Shown: in pieces, positions 54,756-62,996 of the stretch
Numbering within the stretch: position 1 is the first letter of the stretch
How the letters are laid out: the number at the start of each line of letters is the position of its first letter
DNA from: Sphingosinicellaceae bacterium
GTDB lineage: Bacteria; Pseudomonadota; Alphaproteobacteria; Sphingomonadales; Sphingomonadaceae
Direction: 5' to 3'
Assembly (NCBI GenBank): GCA_019285715.1
Contig: CP079108.1
Span: forward strand, 1,813,001 to 1,877,000
DNA length: 64,000 bases
Notes under the pieces: generated by a model
Databases searched by the model: none
What the model was told of the DNA's origin: nothing
Seen by the model: the letters and a program-made list of their open reading frames with translations, nothing else
Translations under genes and position numbers: made by a program

Positions 54756-56999
54756 TTAAAATCCGGCGCCGAAGGTGAGGCCGATCGTGCGCGGGCGGAT
54801 CACGCCGGTACCGGTCGCGCCGAGCGGAAAGGTGCTTTCGACGACGCTGGTCTTGCCCGCCACGTTGCCGAGGTTCTTGGCGTACGCCCCGACCGAGAAG
54901 CGCCCGAACTCGACCCCGGCGCGCAGGTCGGCCACCGCATAGGCCGGCAGGTTCGACCGGCCGCCATAGGCTGCGGTGTAGGTCGGGCTGAACAGTCCGG
55001 CCTGGTCGCCCAGGTAGCGGAGCGAGGCACCGACATAGGCTGTTGCGTGCGTGCCGACCGACCAGTCGTAGTCGCCATTCACCGAGACCGACACCTTGGG
55101 CGAGAAAGGCAACCGATCGCCCTTTCGGCCGCCGACGATGGGGTCGGTGTCCTCGGTCAGCTTGGCGTCGGTGTAGGCGCCGTTTACCGTGAACGCCAAG
55201 CCGCGGGTCGGTCGCAGCGTGGCGGTGAACTCGACGCCGTCGCTGGTCGCCTTGCCGCCGTTCGCGTTGACCCCGTAGGCGCCGATCTGCGCCAGCAGCT
55301 GGATGTTGTTCCAGTCGATGTGGAACGCCGAGACGTCGATGCCGAAGCTGCGATCGGCGGTTTCCGCCTTCAGTCCGACCTCGTAGTTGATCACGCTGTC
55401 GGAATGGTAGGTCTGCACCTCGACAGGTGCGGACGGCGGCACGATGTTTGGCCCGCCGGGGCGGAAGCCCTTGGCGAAGCGGGCGTAGACCGACCCGGTA
55501 TCGCTGAACTTGAACTTGGGCGCCGCGGACCAGGTGAAGACCTTCTCCTTTGAAGCCGAGCTCAGCTCGGGCGGGGCGAGGATGCCGACGCCGTCCTGGT
55601 GCGCGCGCTGCTTGTTGCCGCTGTAGCGGCCGCCAACCGTGACGTCGAAGCGCGGACCGAAGTGCACCGTGCCGTTGGCAAAGCCTGCGAACTCCCGGTA
55701 GCGCGAGGTCAGCGCGCCGTCGAAAAGCTGCGGCAATCCGGCAAAGGTGTTGAAGGTGCCGGGGTCATAAGCCTCGACCTGCTGGATGATCGCGCCCTTC
55801 TCGTGGTCGTAATAACCGCCGATCAGCCATTCGAAGGTGTCGCTCTGCGGCGACGCGAGCCGGAGTTCCTGGGTGAAGCGGGTGTTGTTGGTATGCTGCG
55901 GCTCGGCAAGGTCGGCAGCCGGCCCGGTCGCATCGGAGTACAGGCCGAGCAGGGATCCGAAATAGACCGTCAGGTCGTCGCGCAACGACTCTTTAAGGGT
56001 GCTGTAGCTGGTCGACGACGTGAGAGTGCCGAAGCCGAGATCGACGTCCAGCGTGCCGTTGTACAGTCGATAGGCGATGTTGGTGTATTCGGGCACGAAC
56101 TGCGACTGGACGTTTCGCGTTATGGTACGCAGGGTCCGCGGGTCGCTTTCCACGACCGAAGATGCGTCCGTGTCGAGGTTCTGGACGATCGCGGTCAGGC
56201 GCAGCGACACGGCAGTCGAAGGCTTGAACAGCGCCGACACGCGGCCACCGTAGCTTTTGCTGCCGTTGATGTTCTTGGCGACGTTGGAGCCGCCGATACC
56301 CGTTGAGTCGATGAAACCGCCGTAATCGCGGTAGAACCCGGAGGCGCGCACCGCCAGGTTCTGGGCGAGCGGCACGTTGATCAGCGCCGAGCCCATGTAC
56401 GATAGGTCGCCGCCCGCAACAGTCTCGACGCTGGCCCGGCCGCGCGCCTCGAGCTTGTCGAAGTCGGGCGCGTTGGTGACGAACTTTACCACGCCGCCCA
56501 GCGAGCTGGCACCGTAGAGCGTCCCCTGCGGTCCACGTAGTACTTCGATGCGTGCCATGTCGAAGGTATCGAGCTCGCCGGCGAGGATGGCGCCGTTGAC
56601 CAGGCCCGACGAGGATCCGAACGGTGTTTCGTCGACGTAGGTGGCGACAGTGGCGGCCGTGCCGCCGGTGTCGATGCCCCGCAGGATCAGGCGCGACTCA
56701 CCCGGGTTGCTCTGGGAGATCTGCAGGCCGGGGACCAGCTTCGCATAATCCTGGAAGCTGAAGGCCTGTTGGCGCTCCAGCGTCTCGCCGCGCACGACCG
56801 ATATCGACTGCGGCACGTCGATCAGGGCCTCGCTGCGCTTCTGGGCAGTGACGACGATGTCGCTCGACTGGTAATCCGGAGCCCCGGTGTCTGCGGCGGC
56901 AGTGTGCGTGTTCGACGCGACCTGCGCTGCGGCCGGGCTATAGACCAGAAAGGCGCCGAGAACGCTCGAAACGGAAAAACTTAGCCGTACCGCTTTCAT
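54756..56999 (-). CDS. TonB-dependent receptor 3
   Basis: Starting at ATG 56999 (GGGGAAC upstream), the 747-aa product has a signal peptide, SSDIVVTAQKRSEALIDV (about 50), a plug domain with IEVLRGPQGTLYGASSLGG (about 150) and a barrel ending GLTFGAGF. It is about the same length as receptor 1 and similar throughout the plug, so both are copies of one type. The promoter-like motif TTGAC plus ATTCTCCGAT lies 48 bp upstream, overlapping the POT stop codon. It is followed 4 bp later by DgcN copy 2. Confidence 0.92.
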   Translation of the reverse strand: MKAVRLSFSVSSVLGAFLVYSPAAAQVASNTHTAAADTGAPDYQSSDIVVTAQKRSEALIDVPQSISVVRGETLERQQAFSFQDYAKLVPGLQISQSNPGESRLILRGIDTGGTAATVATYVDETPFGSSSGLVNGAILAGELDTFDMARIEVLRGPQGTLYGASSLGGVVKFVTNAPDFDKLEARGRASVETVAGGDLSYMGSALINVPLAQNLAVRASGFYRDYGGFIDSTGIGGSNVAKNINGSKSYGGRVSALFKPSTAVSLRLTAIVQNLDTDASSVVESDPRTLRTITRNVQSQFVPEYTNIAYRLYNGTLDVDLGFGTLTSSTSYSTLKESLRDDLTVYFGSLLGLYSDATGPAADLAEPQHTNNTRFTQELRLASPQSDTFEWLIGGYYDHEKGAIIQQVEAYDPGTFNTFAGLPQLFDGALTSRYREFAGFANGTVHFGPRFDVTVGGRYSGNKQRAHQDGVGILAPPELSSASKEKVFTWSAAPKFKFSDTGSVYARFAKGFRPGGPNIVPPSAPVEVQTYHSDSVINYEVGLKAETADRSFGIDVSAFHIDWNNIQLLAQIGAYGVNANGGKATSDGVEFTATLRPTRGLAFTVNGAYTDAKLTEDTDPIVGGRKGDRLPFSPKVSVSVNGDYDWSVGTHATAYVGASLRYLGDQAGLFSPTYTAAYGGRSNLPAYAVADLRAGVEFGRFSVGAYAKNLGNVAGKTSVVESTFPLGATGTGVIRPRTIGLTFGAGF

Positions 57000-57047
57000 C
57001 GACACGTTCCCCACCCAGCTGATCATGATTACGGATCATTTGTCCTA

Positions 57048-57063
57048 ATCGGAGAATAGTCAA
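57048..57063 (-). promoter_or_regulatory. Shared promoter-like motif, copy B (before TonB receptor 3)
   Basis: On the minus strand TTGACTATTCTCCGAT (57063 down to 57048), with a -35-like TTGAC. The same sequence with one extra base occurs at 61411-61427. It overlaps the end of the POT gene. Nearby, CTATT-CTCCG-ATTAG is a weak inverted repeat similar to the LysR-type palindrome. Confidence 0.5.
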
Positions 57064-58325
57064 TCTGATTCAGACAATCCCATCTTTTCTTCTAATTGCT
57101 GTGTCATCAGAAGCATGATGGCGGCTGCCGCGGCGATCGCGGCGAGGACGACGAAAAAGCTTCCGTGGCTAGTGCCGGTCCACAGGGTGCCGACGAACCC
57201 GGCCGCGAGGCTGCCGGCGAAGGTCGCCAGGAACCAGGCGGCGACGGTGGTGGCACCGTGTCCGCGCGGGGCCAGCCGGGCAAACATGCCCAAGCCTGTG
57301 GGCAGGATGTGCAGCTCGCCAAGTGTCAACACGATGAAGAATAGCACCAGCCACAGCCAATGCGCCGGGCCGCCGGCCGCCTCGACCCCGGCCAGCATCA
57401 GGTACGCGCCGGCGACGATGGCGGCACCCAGCGCCATCCGCCGCGCCGGCCGCTCCGGCACTCCGGCGAGGGCGCGGCGCCGCCACCAGATCAGCAGCGG
57501 CGGCGTCATCACCATGACGAGCAGTGGGTTGAGCGACTGGAACCACGTCATCGGGATCACCGCGCTGCCGACGCGACGGTCGACCCCGCCATCGGCCCAC
57601 AGCGCCAGCGTGTTGCCGACCTGCTCATAGGCACCGCGGAACACCGTCACCGACAGCCCGATCGCCAGCAGCACCACAACGACGTTGCGCGCGAACTTCG
57701 ACCGCGAGCCAGGAGTGTTCGCAACCCGCTTGGAGGCGGTCTGCGACGGCAGGTAACGCTGCCCCCAGACGTAAATTGCCAGTCCACCGAGCATGCCGAC
57801 GCCGGCAGCGCCGAAGCCCCAGTGCCAGCCGAAGACTTCCCCCAGTGTCCCGCAGACCAGCGGCGCCAGAAAGCCGCCGATGTTCACGCCGACATAATAG
57901 ACGTTGTAGGCCGAGCCGGCGCGGTCGTCGCCGGGCGGGTACAGGTCGCCGATCTGGCTGGGCAGGCTGGGCAGGAACAGGCCGTTGCCGAGTGCGATCG
58001 TGACCAGCGCCGGATAGAACAGCGCCTCCGAGGCCATCATGAAATGACCCGCCGCCATGACCGTACCGCCGATCAGGATGGCCCGTCTTTTGCCGACGAA
58101 GCGGTCGGCGACGAAGCCGCCGATGATCGGGGTGAAATAGGCGCAGGCGGTGTAGGCACCGTAGACCAGCGAGGCGCGGCCCTGGCTCATCATCAGCTGC
58201 TTGGTCATGTAGTAAACCAGCAGTGCGCGCATGCCGTAGTAGGAGAATTGCTCCCACATGTTCGTCAGGAACAGGATGGTCAGTCCGCGCGGATGACCGA
58301 ACCAGGTCGGCTCCGCCGTCGTCAT
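57060..58325 (-). CDS. POT family peptide MFS transporter (copy 2, altered motif)
   Basis: A 421-aa, 12-helix transporter strongly similar to copy 1 through helices 1-5 (WFG[Q/H]PRGLTILFLT, YFTPI[L/I]GG, NLPSQ- or SLPSQ-type loops). The proton-coupling motif, however, reads NMWEQFSYYG (residues 22-31) where POTs have ExxE[R/K]FxYYG: the first Glu is Asn and the basic residue is Gln. The loop GGFVADRFVGKRRAILIGG is kept. It probably still moves peptides, but with changed proton coupling. It overlaps dgcA copy 2 by 4 bp. Confidence 0.88.
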   Translation of the reverse strand: MTTAEPTWFGHPRGLTILFLTNMWEQFSYYGMRALLVYYMTKQLMMSQGRASLVYGAYTACAYFTPIIGGFVADRFVGKRRAILIGGTVMAAGHFMMASEALFYPALVTIALGNGLFLPSLPSQIGDLYPPGDDRAGSAYNVYYVGVNIGGFLAPLVCGTLGEVFGWHWGFGAAGVGMLGGLAIYVWGQRYLPSQTASKRVANTPGSRSKFARNVVVVLLAIGLSVTVFRGAYEQVGNTLALWADGGVDRRVGSAVIPMTWFQSLNPLLVMVMTPPLLIWWRRRALAGVPERPARRMALGAAIVAGAYLMLAGVEAAGGPAHWLWLVLFFIVLTLGELHILPTGLGMFARLAPRGHGATTVAAWFLATFAGSLAAGFVGTLWTGTSHGSFFVVLAAIAAAAAIMLLMTQQLEEKMGLSESD

Positions 58326-59329
58326 GCAGCGGCTCGACCGGACCCCCAGACCTCGGGCCCGACATCGAGCATGCCATCAGCATAGACCGCGCTCGGGACA
58401 TCATCCTCGACCAGGAAGGTCGGGCCATCGAGGTCGACGAGGTCGCACACCTGTCCCAGGATGAAGCCGGGTGCCGTCGCGAGGCTGGTGCCGATCATCG
58501 TGCCGACCATGACGCCGAGCCCGAGCCGCCGCGCCTCGGCGGCCATCAACAGCCCCTCGGTCAGGCCGCCGCACTTGTCGAGCTTGATGTTGACGACATC
58601 GAAGCGGTCCTTGGCGTCGGCGAGGTCGGCCAGCGACAACAGGCTCTCGTCGCCCGCGATCGGGATCGGCGAGCGGTAGCCCTGGAGTTCGGCGTCGTGG
58701 CCCCGGGCGAGTGGCTGCTCCAGCAAGGCGATGCCGTAGTCGAGCAACCCCGCGACCAGGCGGTCGAGATCAGCCCGGGCGAACCCCTGGTTGCCGTCGA
58801 CGCCCAGCCACGCCTCGGGCCGCGCCACACGGATTGCGGCGACACGCTCTAGGTCGAGATCGACGTCGCCGGTCAGCTTTATCTTGAGGGATTTGGCGCC
58901 GACATAGCTCGTCGCCTTCGCCGCCATCACCTCCGGCGTATCGGCGCTGACGGTAAAGGTGGTGACCAGCGGTTTCGTCCCGTCGAGCCCGACAAGCGCC
59001 CAGACCGGCTTCCCGGCGCGCGCCGCCTCCAGCTCCCACAGCGCCGCATCGACGGCGTTGCGCGCGCCGCCGGGAGGCAGGATGTGGCGCAGTTCCTCGC
59101 GTGTCGGAGCGGCCTCGATCGCTGCCTGCGCGCCCTCGATCGCCGCCCGCATGTGGGCGAGATCGTCGCCGAGGTAATAGGCGCCCGCACCCTCGCCGCG
59201 GCCGCGGTGCGAGCCGTCGTCGAGCGTCACCACCAGCACGTCGGCGACGTCGAAGACATAGCCGGCGATGCGGAACGGTTGTGCCAGCCGCAGCGTCCGG
59301 GTGGTAACGTCGATCGAGAGGCGCAACAT
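58322..59329 (-). CDS. dgcA: Enolase-superfamily epimerase, DgcA family (copy 2)
   Basis: The 335-aa product, from ATG 59329, has all catalytic residues of the dipeptide epimerase/DgcA branch: LKIKLTGD (KxK), LGVDGNQG (Asp), LLEQPLA (Glu), IAGDESLL (Asp) and NIKLDKCGG (Lys). It should invert N-acetyl-D-glutamate or an Ala-Glu dipeptide. Its start codon shares a base with the stop of the hydrolase gene (TGATG), and its end overlaps the POT gene by 4 bp, so the three are translationally coupled. Confidence 0.9.
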   Translation of the reverse strand: MLRLSIDVTTRTLRLAQPFRIAGYVFDVADVLVVTLDDGSHRGRGEGAGAYYLGDDLAHMRAAIEGAQAAIEAAPTREELRHILPPGGARNAVDAALWELEAARAGKPVWALVGLDGTKPLVTTFTVSADTPEVMAAKATSYVGAKSLKIKLTGDVDLDLERVAAIRVARPEAWLGVDGNQGFARADLDRLVAGLLDYGIALLEQPLARGHDAELQGYRSPIPIAGDESLLSLADLADAKDRFDVVNIKLDKCGGLTEGLLMAAEARRLGLGVMVGTMIGTSLATAPGFILGQVCDLVDLDGPTFLVEDDVPSAVYADGMLDVGPEVWGSGRAAA

Positions 59330-61326
59330 CAGTAGTTCACCGTCATTGCGAGCAAGCTGTAGGTCGAGGCGACGTACAGCACGACCAGCGTCGCGAGCAG
59401 GACCAGCCCGCTCCACAGCTTGCGGGTCCAGCGCCGCCCGTCGCGCCACGTCAGCCAGGCGTTCCAGGCCGCGATCCCGACCGCCCCGACGAAGACGATC
59501 GCGCCGCCGATCTGGAGCAGCCACAGCCAGATCGCGGCGCTGTCGTTCAGGTTGCTGACGTCGGCGAACAGCACCGACAGCAGCGTCGCCCAGCCGGCGA
59601 GGACACCGAGTACCAGCAGCGCCATGATCCGCGTTGCCCGGTATGCCTTGAGCGCGGCGCCGGTAGCAGCGATCCTCGCGCCATAGTTGCGCCGGATCAG
59701 CCAGCCGACCGGCCAGTAGAGGAAGGTCAGCAGCAGGATCCCGAGGCTCGCGTACAGCGCAGGCAGCAGCCAAGCGGCGGAGCGCGCGATGGGAACGCGG
59801 TCATAGACCATGAACGGCGAGATCATGTCGAAGCTCCAGCGCACCGGCTGGCCGTCGACGACCTTGGCCGCCAGCCGGTCGTGGCCGTTGCGGTCGCGCC
59901 AGACGAACGGCGCGATCTCGTCTCAATGCTGGACCGCGCCACCGGGGCCCTTGAGCGCCGGGATGACCAGCTCACCCTTGTCATCGATGCTGACCTCGAC
60001 TTGGCCGACCAGGTTGAGAATGTTGATGAAATTGCTCTCCGAGCGGCGGCTTATCTGCCAATGGCCAACCATCGCCTTCGCGTGTTCGCGCGAAGTCGTT
60101 GCATCGACACGGCCATCGCGGACGGTCGAGGGGAAGTAGCGGTCGGCGAAATCCTGGAACAGTTGGGCCCGCACGACATGCGCAGCGCCCTCCCGCCCGG
60201 CGCTGTTGAAGGAGACGTAGAAGCCGACGCCGTCCTTCATGAACAGGTGCAGCGAGGTGTGGAAATTGTTGGTGTCGCCGAGGTGCGCGATGACCTCGCG
60301 ACCGTTGATGTTGGTCTCGAAGAAGCCCAGCTCCATCCGGTTGAGCGGCGGGATCAGCGACATCGGATTGACCCGGTCGAGCGGGCTGTCGTGCATCATC
60401 GCCGCGGTCTCGGGCTTCAGGATGCCGCGCCCATTCTGGAGGTGCGCGATCATGAAGCGCCCCATGTCGAGGCCCGACGAAGCCAGCGCACCGGCGGGAG
60501 CCGGGCCGACGAATTCGAAGCCCATCGGCGGCTCGGACGCGCGCTCATAGCCGACCGCCATGTCGGCCAGCAGCGCCTTGGGCAGCGGCTGGCGGAAGCT
60601 AGAATTATTCATGCCCAGCGGCGCGAAGATGCGCTGCTCGACGTAATCGTCGAAGGGCATGCCCGACACGCGCTGCACCATGTAGGCGGCCAGCGCCGAG
60701 GCCCAGTTCGAATAGTCGGGCGTGGTGCCGGCGTCGAAGATCCGCGTCGGCACCCAGGTATTCAGGTACGCCTCGAGAGACATGTTGATCTTGGGGTCGT
60801 AGAAAATGATGTTCTTGAGAACCTCCTCGAAGCCGCCGGTGTGCGTCATGATCTGGCGCAGGGTCACCGGCTTGCCGTTGCGCGGCGGTATCTTGAAGTC
60901 GAGATAGGTGTTCACGTCGGCGTCGAGATCGAGCTTGCCGGCCTCGACCTGCTGCATCACCGCGGTCCAGGTCACCAGCTTGGAGGTCGAGCCGGGCCGA
61001 AACAGCGTGCGCGCCGGGTCTACCGGGCGGCGCTTGGCGATATCGGCATAGCCGTAGCCGCGCGCCGCGATGATCTTGCCGTCCCTGACGACCGTCACGA
61101 CCGCGCCTGCGATGTCGCCGTTGTGCAGTGCATAGGGCAGGTAACCGTCGAGCCATGCCCCGACATCGGCGCCGGTCAGTTCGTGGCTTCCCGCCGGTGC
61201 CGGCGGCGTGGCGGCGGCAAGCACAGGAACTGGGGCCATTGGACCTGCGGGGGTGGGGGGTGCCTGCGCCAGCGTCGCACTGCCGAACAAGGCTGCTGCA
61301 AGCAGAATCAGTCTTCCTGGACGCAT
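59329..61326 (-). pseudogene. Serine hydrolase (beta-lactamase family) with membrane domain, copy 1, interrupted by one TGA
   Basis: From ATG 61326 (signal peptide MRPGRLILLAAALFGSA) the frame encodes a class C beta-lactamase domain with GSTSK (about residue 110), YSNW (about 205) and AHLGDT (about 350). At 59923-59925 a TGA (codon 468 of 666) interrupts it. The same frame then continues without a start codon as DEIAPFVWRDRNGHDRL and a four-helix membrane domain ending LAMTVNY, matching the layout of the intact paralogue at 50569. A Trp (TGG to TGA) or similar change is enough to explain it. If translation stops, a soluble 467-aa hydrolase results. Confidence 0.82.
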
Positions 61327-61403
61327 CGCCGACACCCCTTTACCATTGCCGAAACGCCCAATCCTCTGTAAACACGATGGAACGCGTCGGATTGAGACAT
61401 GTT

Positions 61404-61413
61404 GATCCGGATC
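61404..61413. promoter_or_regulatory. 10-bp palindrome in the divergent XRE/operon region
   Basis: GATCCGGATC is a perfect palindrome in the 121-bp gap between the hydrolase start (61326) and the XRE-cupin start (61448). It is next to copy C of the promoter-like motif and within GTTGA-N18-TCAAC (61401-61428). It is a possible operator for the XRE regulator. Confidence 0.4.
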
Positions 61414-61427
61414 GGAGAATTGGTCAA
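61411..61427 (-). promoter_or_regulatory. Shared promoter-like motif, copy C (head of minus-strand operon)
   Basis: On the minus strand TTGACCAATTCTCCGAT (61427 down to 61411): TTGACC as a -35-like element, and ATTCTCCGAT shared with copy B at 57048. It lies 84 bp upstream of the first gene of the operon. Confidence 0.5.
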
Positions 61428-61447
61428 CACGGCCTGAAAGGATTTTC

Positions 61448-62143
61448 GTGGCCTCAGTTCCGCCTACTTTGGGGGCGCTGCTTCGCGCCGTGAGATCGCG
61501 CGAGGGTTGGACCCTGAAGGAGATGAGCGCGAAAAGCGGCATCCCGGTATCGACCCTGTCCAAGATCGAGCACGATCGTCTGACGCTGACCTATGACAAG
61601 CTGCTGTCACTGGCGCAACGTCTTGGCCTGCGCCTGTCGGAGTTGTTCGCCGAGACCGATGATAGTCCCGTCCAGCCGGTCACCGCGCGCCGCAGCCTCA
61701 GCGACATGGCGCGTTCGGTCCGGGTGGAGACGCCGAATTATGACTATTACTATCTCTGCACCGAATTGCGCCGGAAGCGGATGATCCCGGTCATCACCAA
61801 GATCCGCGCGCGCTCGGCCGAGCAGTTCGGCGACCTCGTCCGCCACAGCGGTGAGGAATTCCTGTACGTGCTCAGCGGCAAGGTCGTCGTCCAGACCGAA
61901 TTCTACGATCCCGTCACCCTCGAACCCGGCCAGGCGCTCTACATCGACTCGAGCATGGGCCATGCCTATCTCGCAGCGGAAGACTGTGAAGAGGCGGAAG
62001 TGCTGGCGGTGATGTCCAGTGCCGAGGAAGAGTTGATGGAATCGCTGCTGACCCTGCATGAGGAGCAGCGCCAGAGCGGCGACGCGGTGAACGAGAACAC
62101 GCCGCCCCTGATCGGCCAGCGCCGCGCGATGCGGACCCGTTGA
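61448..62143 (+). CDS. XRE family regulator with cupin domain
   Basis: A 231-aa protein with GTG start (GAAAGG upstream). The N-terminal HTH is LRAVRSREGWTLKEMSAKSG then PVSTLSKIEHDRLTLTYDKL (about 12-52), and a cupin sensor domain follows with HSGEEFLYVLSGKVVVQTEF and LEPGQALYIDSSMGHAYLA (about 138-178), the two cupin motifs. XRE-cupin regulators often sense small amino-acid-type ligands. It is divergent from the minus-strand operon and probably controls it through the motifs at 57048 and 61411. Confidence 0.9.
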   Translation: MASVPPTLGALLRAVRSREGWTLKEMSAKSGIPVSTLSKIEHDRLTLTYDKLLSLAQRLGLRLSELFAETDDSPVQPVTARRSLSDMARSVRVETPNYDYYYLCTELRRKRMIPVITKIRARSAEQFGDLVRHSGEEFLYVLSGKVVVQTEFYDPVTLEPGQALYIDSSMGHAYLAAEDCEEAEVLAVMSSAEEELMESLLTLHEEQRQSGDAVNENTPPLIGQRRAMRTR

Positions 62144-62162
62144 CGCGCTCAATCGTCGCCCT

Positions 62163-62835
62163 GCTGGCAGGTCGCTGCTGCTGACCTCCGCAGCCGTCGC
62201 GGTGCCTTCCGCGTCGATGGATTATTCCGCCCGCGTCGCGCGCGTCCTCAAGGCGACGCCGCTGCTCGATGGGCACAACGACTGGCCCGAGGTGCTGCGG
62301 GAGCGCGAGAACGACGCGCGCTGGACCGTCGACCTCAACGACCTGTCTGGCAGCAATGATCGCTACAACACCGACGTCTCCCGCCTGCGCAAGGGCTTGG
62401 TCGGTAGGCAAATCTGGTCGGGCTGGGTCTGTGCCGACCTGCCGGGCAAACAGCAGGTCGAGCAGACGCCGGAGCAGATCGACCTCGTCCACTCGATCGC
62501 GGCACGCTATCCGCAGGTCTCCACCATCGCCCGCACCGCCGACGACGTCATGCCCGCTCATATGGTCAGTCGCATTGCTTCGATGATCGGCGTTGACGAC
62601 GGTGGTCAGATCGACGGCAACCTGTCGGTGTTGCGCACCTATGGGGCGCTCGGCGCAGGCTAACTGACCCTGGCCCACTCGCGGACCATCGACTGGGGCA
62701 ATTCCGCCACAGACGATCCCAGGCACCACGGCCTCGCCGACTTCGGGCGCCAGGTCGTGCTCGAGCTCAACCGGCTCGGCATGCTGTTGGATTTCAGCCA
62801 CGTCAGCGAGGGCATAGCCGAGCGCGGCCAATCTT
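62163..62835 (+). pseudogene. Truncated M19 membrane dipeptidase
   Basis: A signal-like SLLLTSAAVAV precedes a canonical M19 N terminus: PLLDGHNDWPEVLRE carries the HxD metal motif that the homologue at 45973 lacks. The frame continues through GGQIDGNLSVLRTYGALGA and meets a TAA at 62661-62663 where relatives have Tyr, then goes on in the same frame: LTLAHSRTIDWGNSATDD and LNRLGMLLDFSHVSEG. It ends near 62830, and the C-terminal third, with the last metal ligands, is gone. Confidence 0.85.
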
Positions 62836-62982
62836 TCGGCACACTCCAGAACGTGGTGCCGATGTCGAAGGCTTCCGGAAATACGAGCACACCGGCGTGG
62901 AGCCCCCGCGTCCGGCCGGAACGAACAGTTGCCCCAGCATCGCCAGGCCATCGGCAGAATAACGAACGGTCTCAGGGCTCAT
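62808..62982 (-). pseudogene. Dienelactone hydrolase N-terminal relic
   Basis: It starts at 62982 behind a strong ribosome binding site (AGGAGGTCGAC). The first frame reads MSPETVRYSADGLAMLGQLF and VPAG. A second frame continues with VLVFPEAFDIG and a third with HHVLECAERLAALGYALAD, as in dienelactone hydrolases. At least two frameshifts are needed, and the gene is cut off at the M19 relic. The good start signal suggests a recent loss. Confidence 0.7.
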
Positions 62983-62996
62983 GTCGACCTCCTGCT

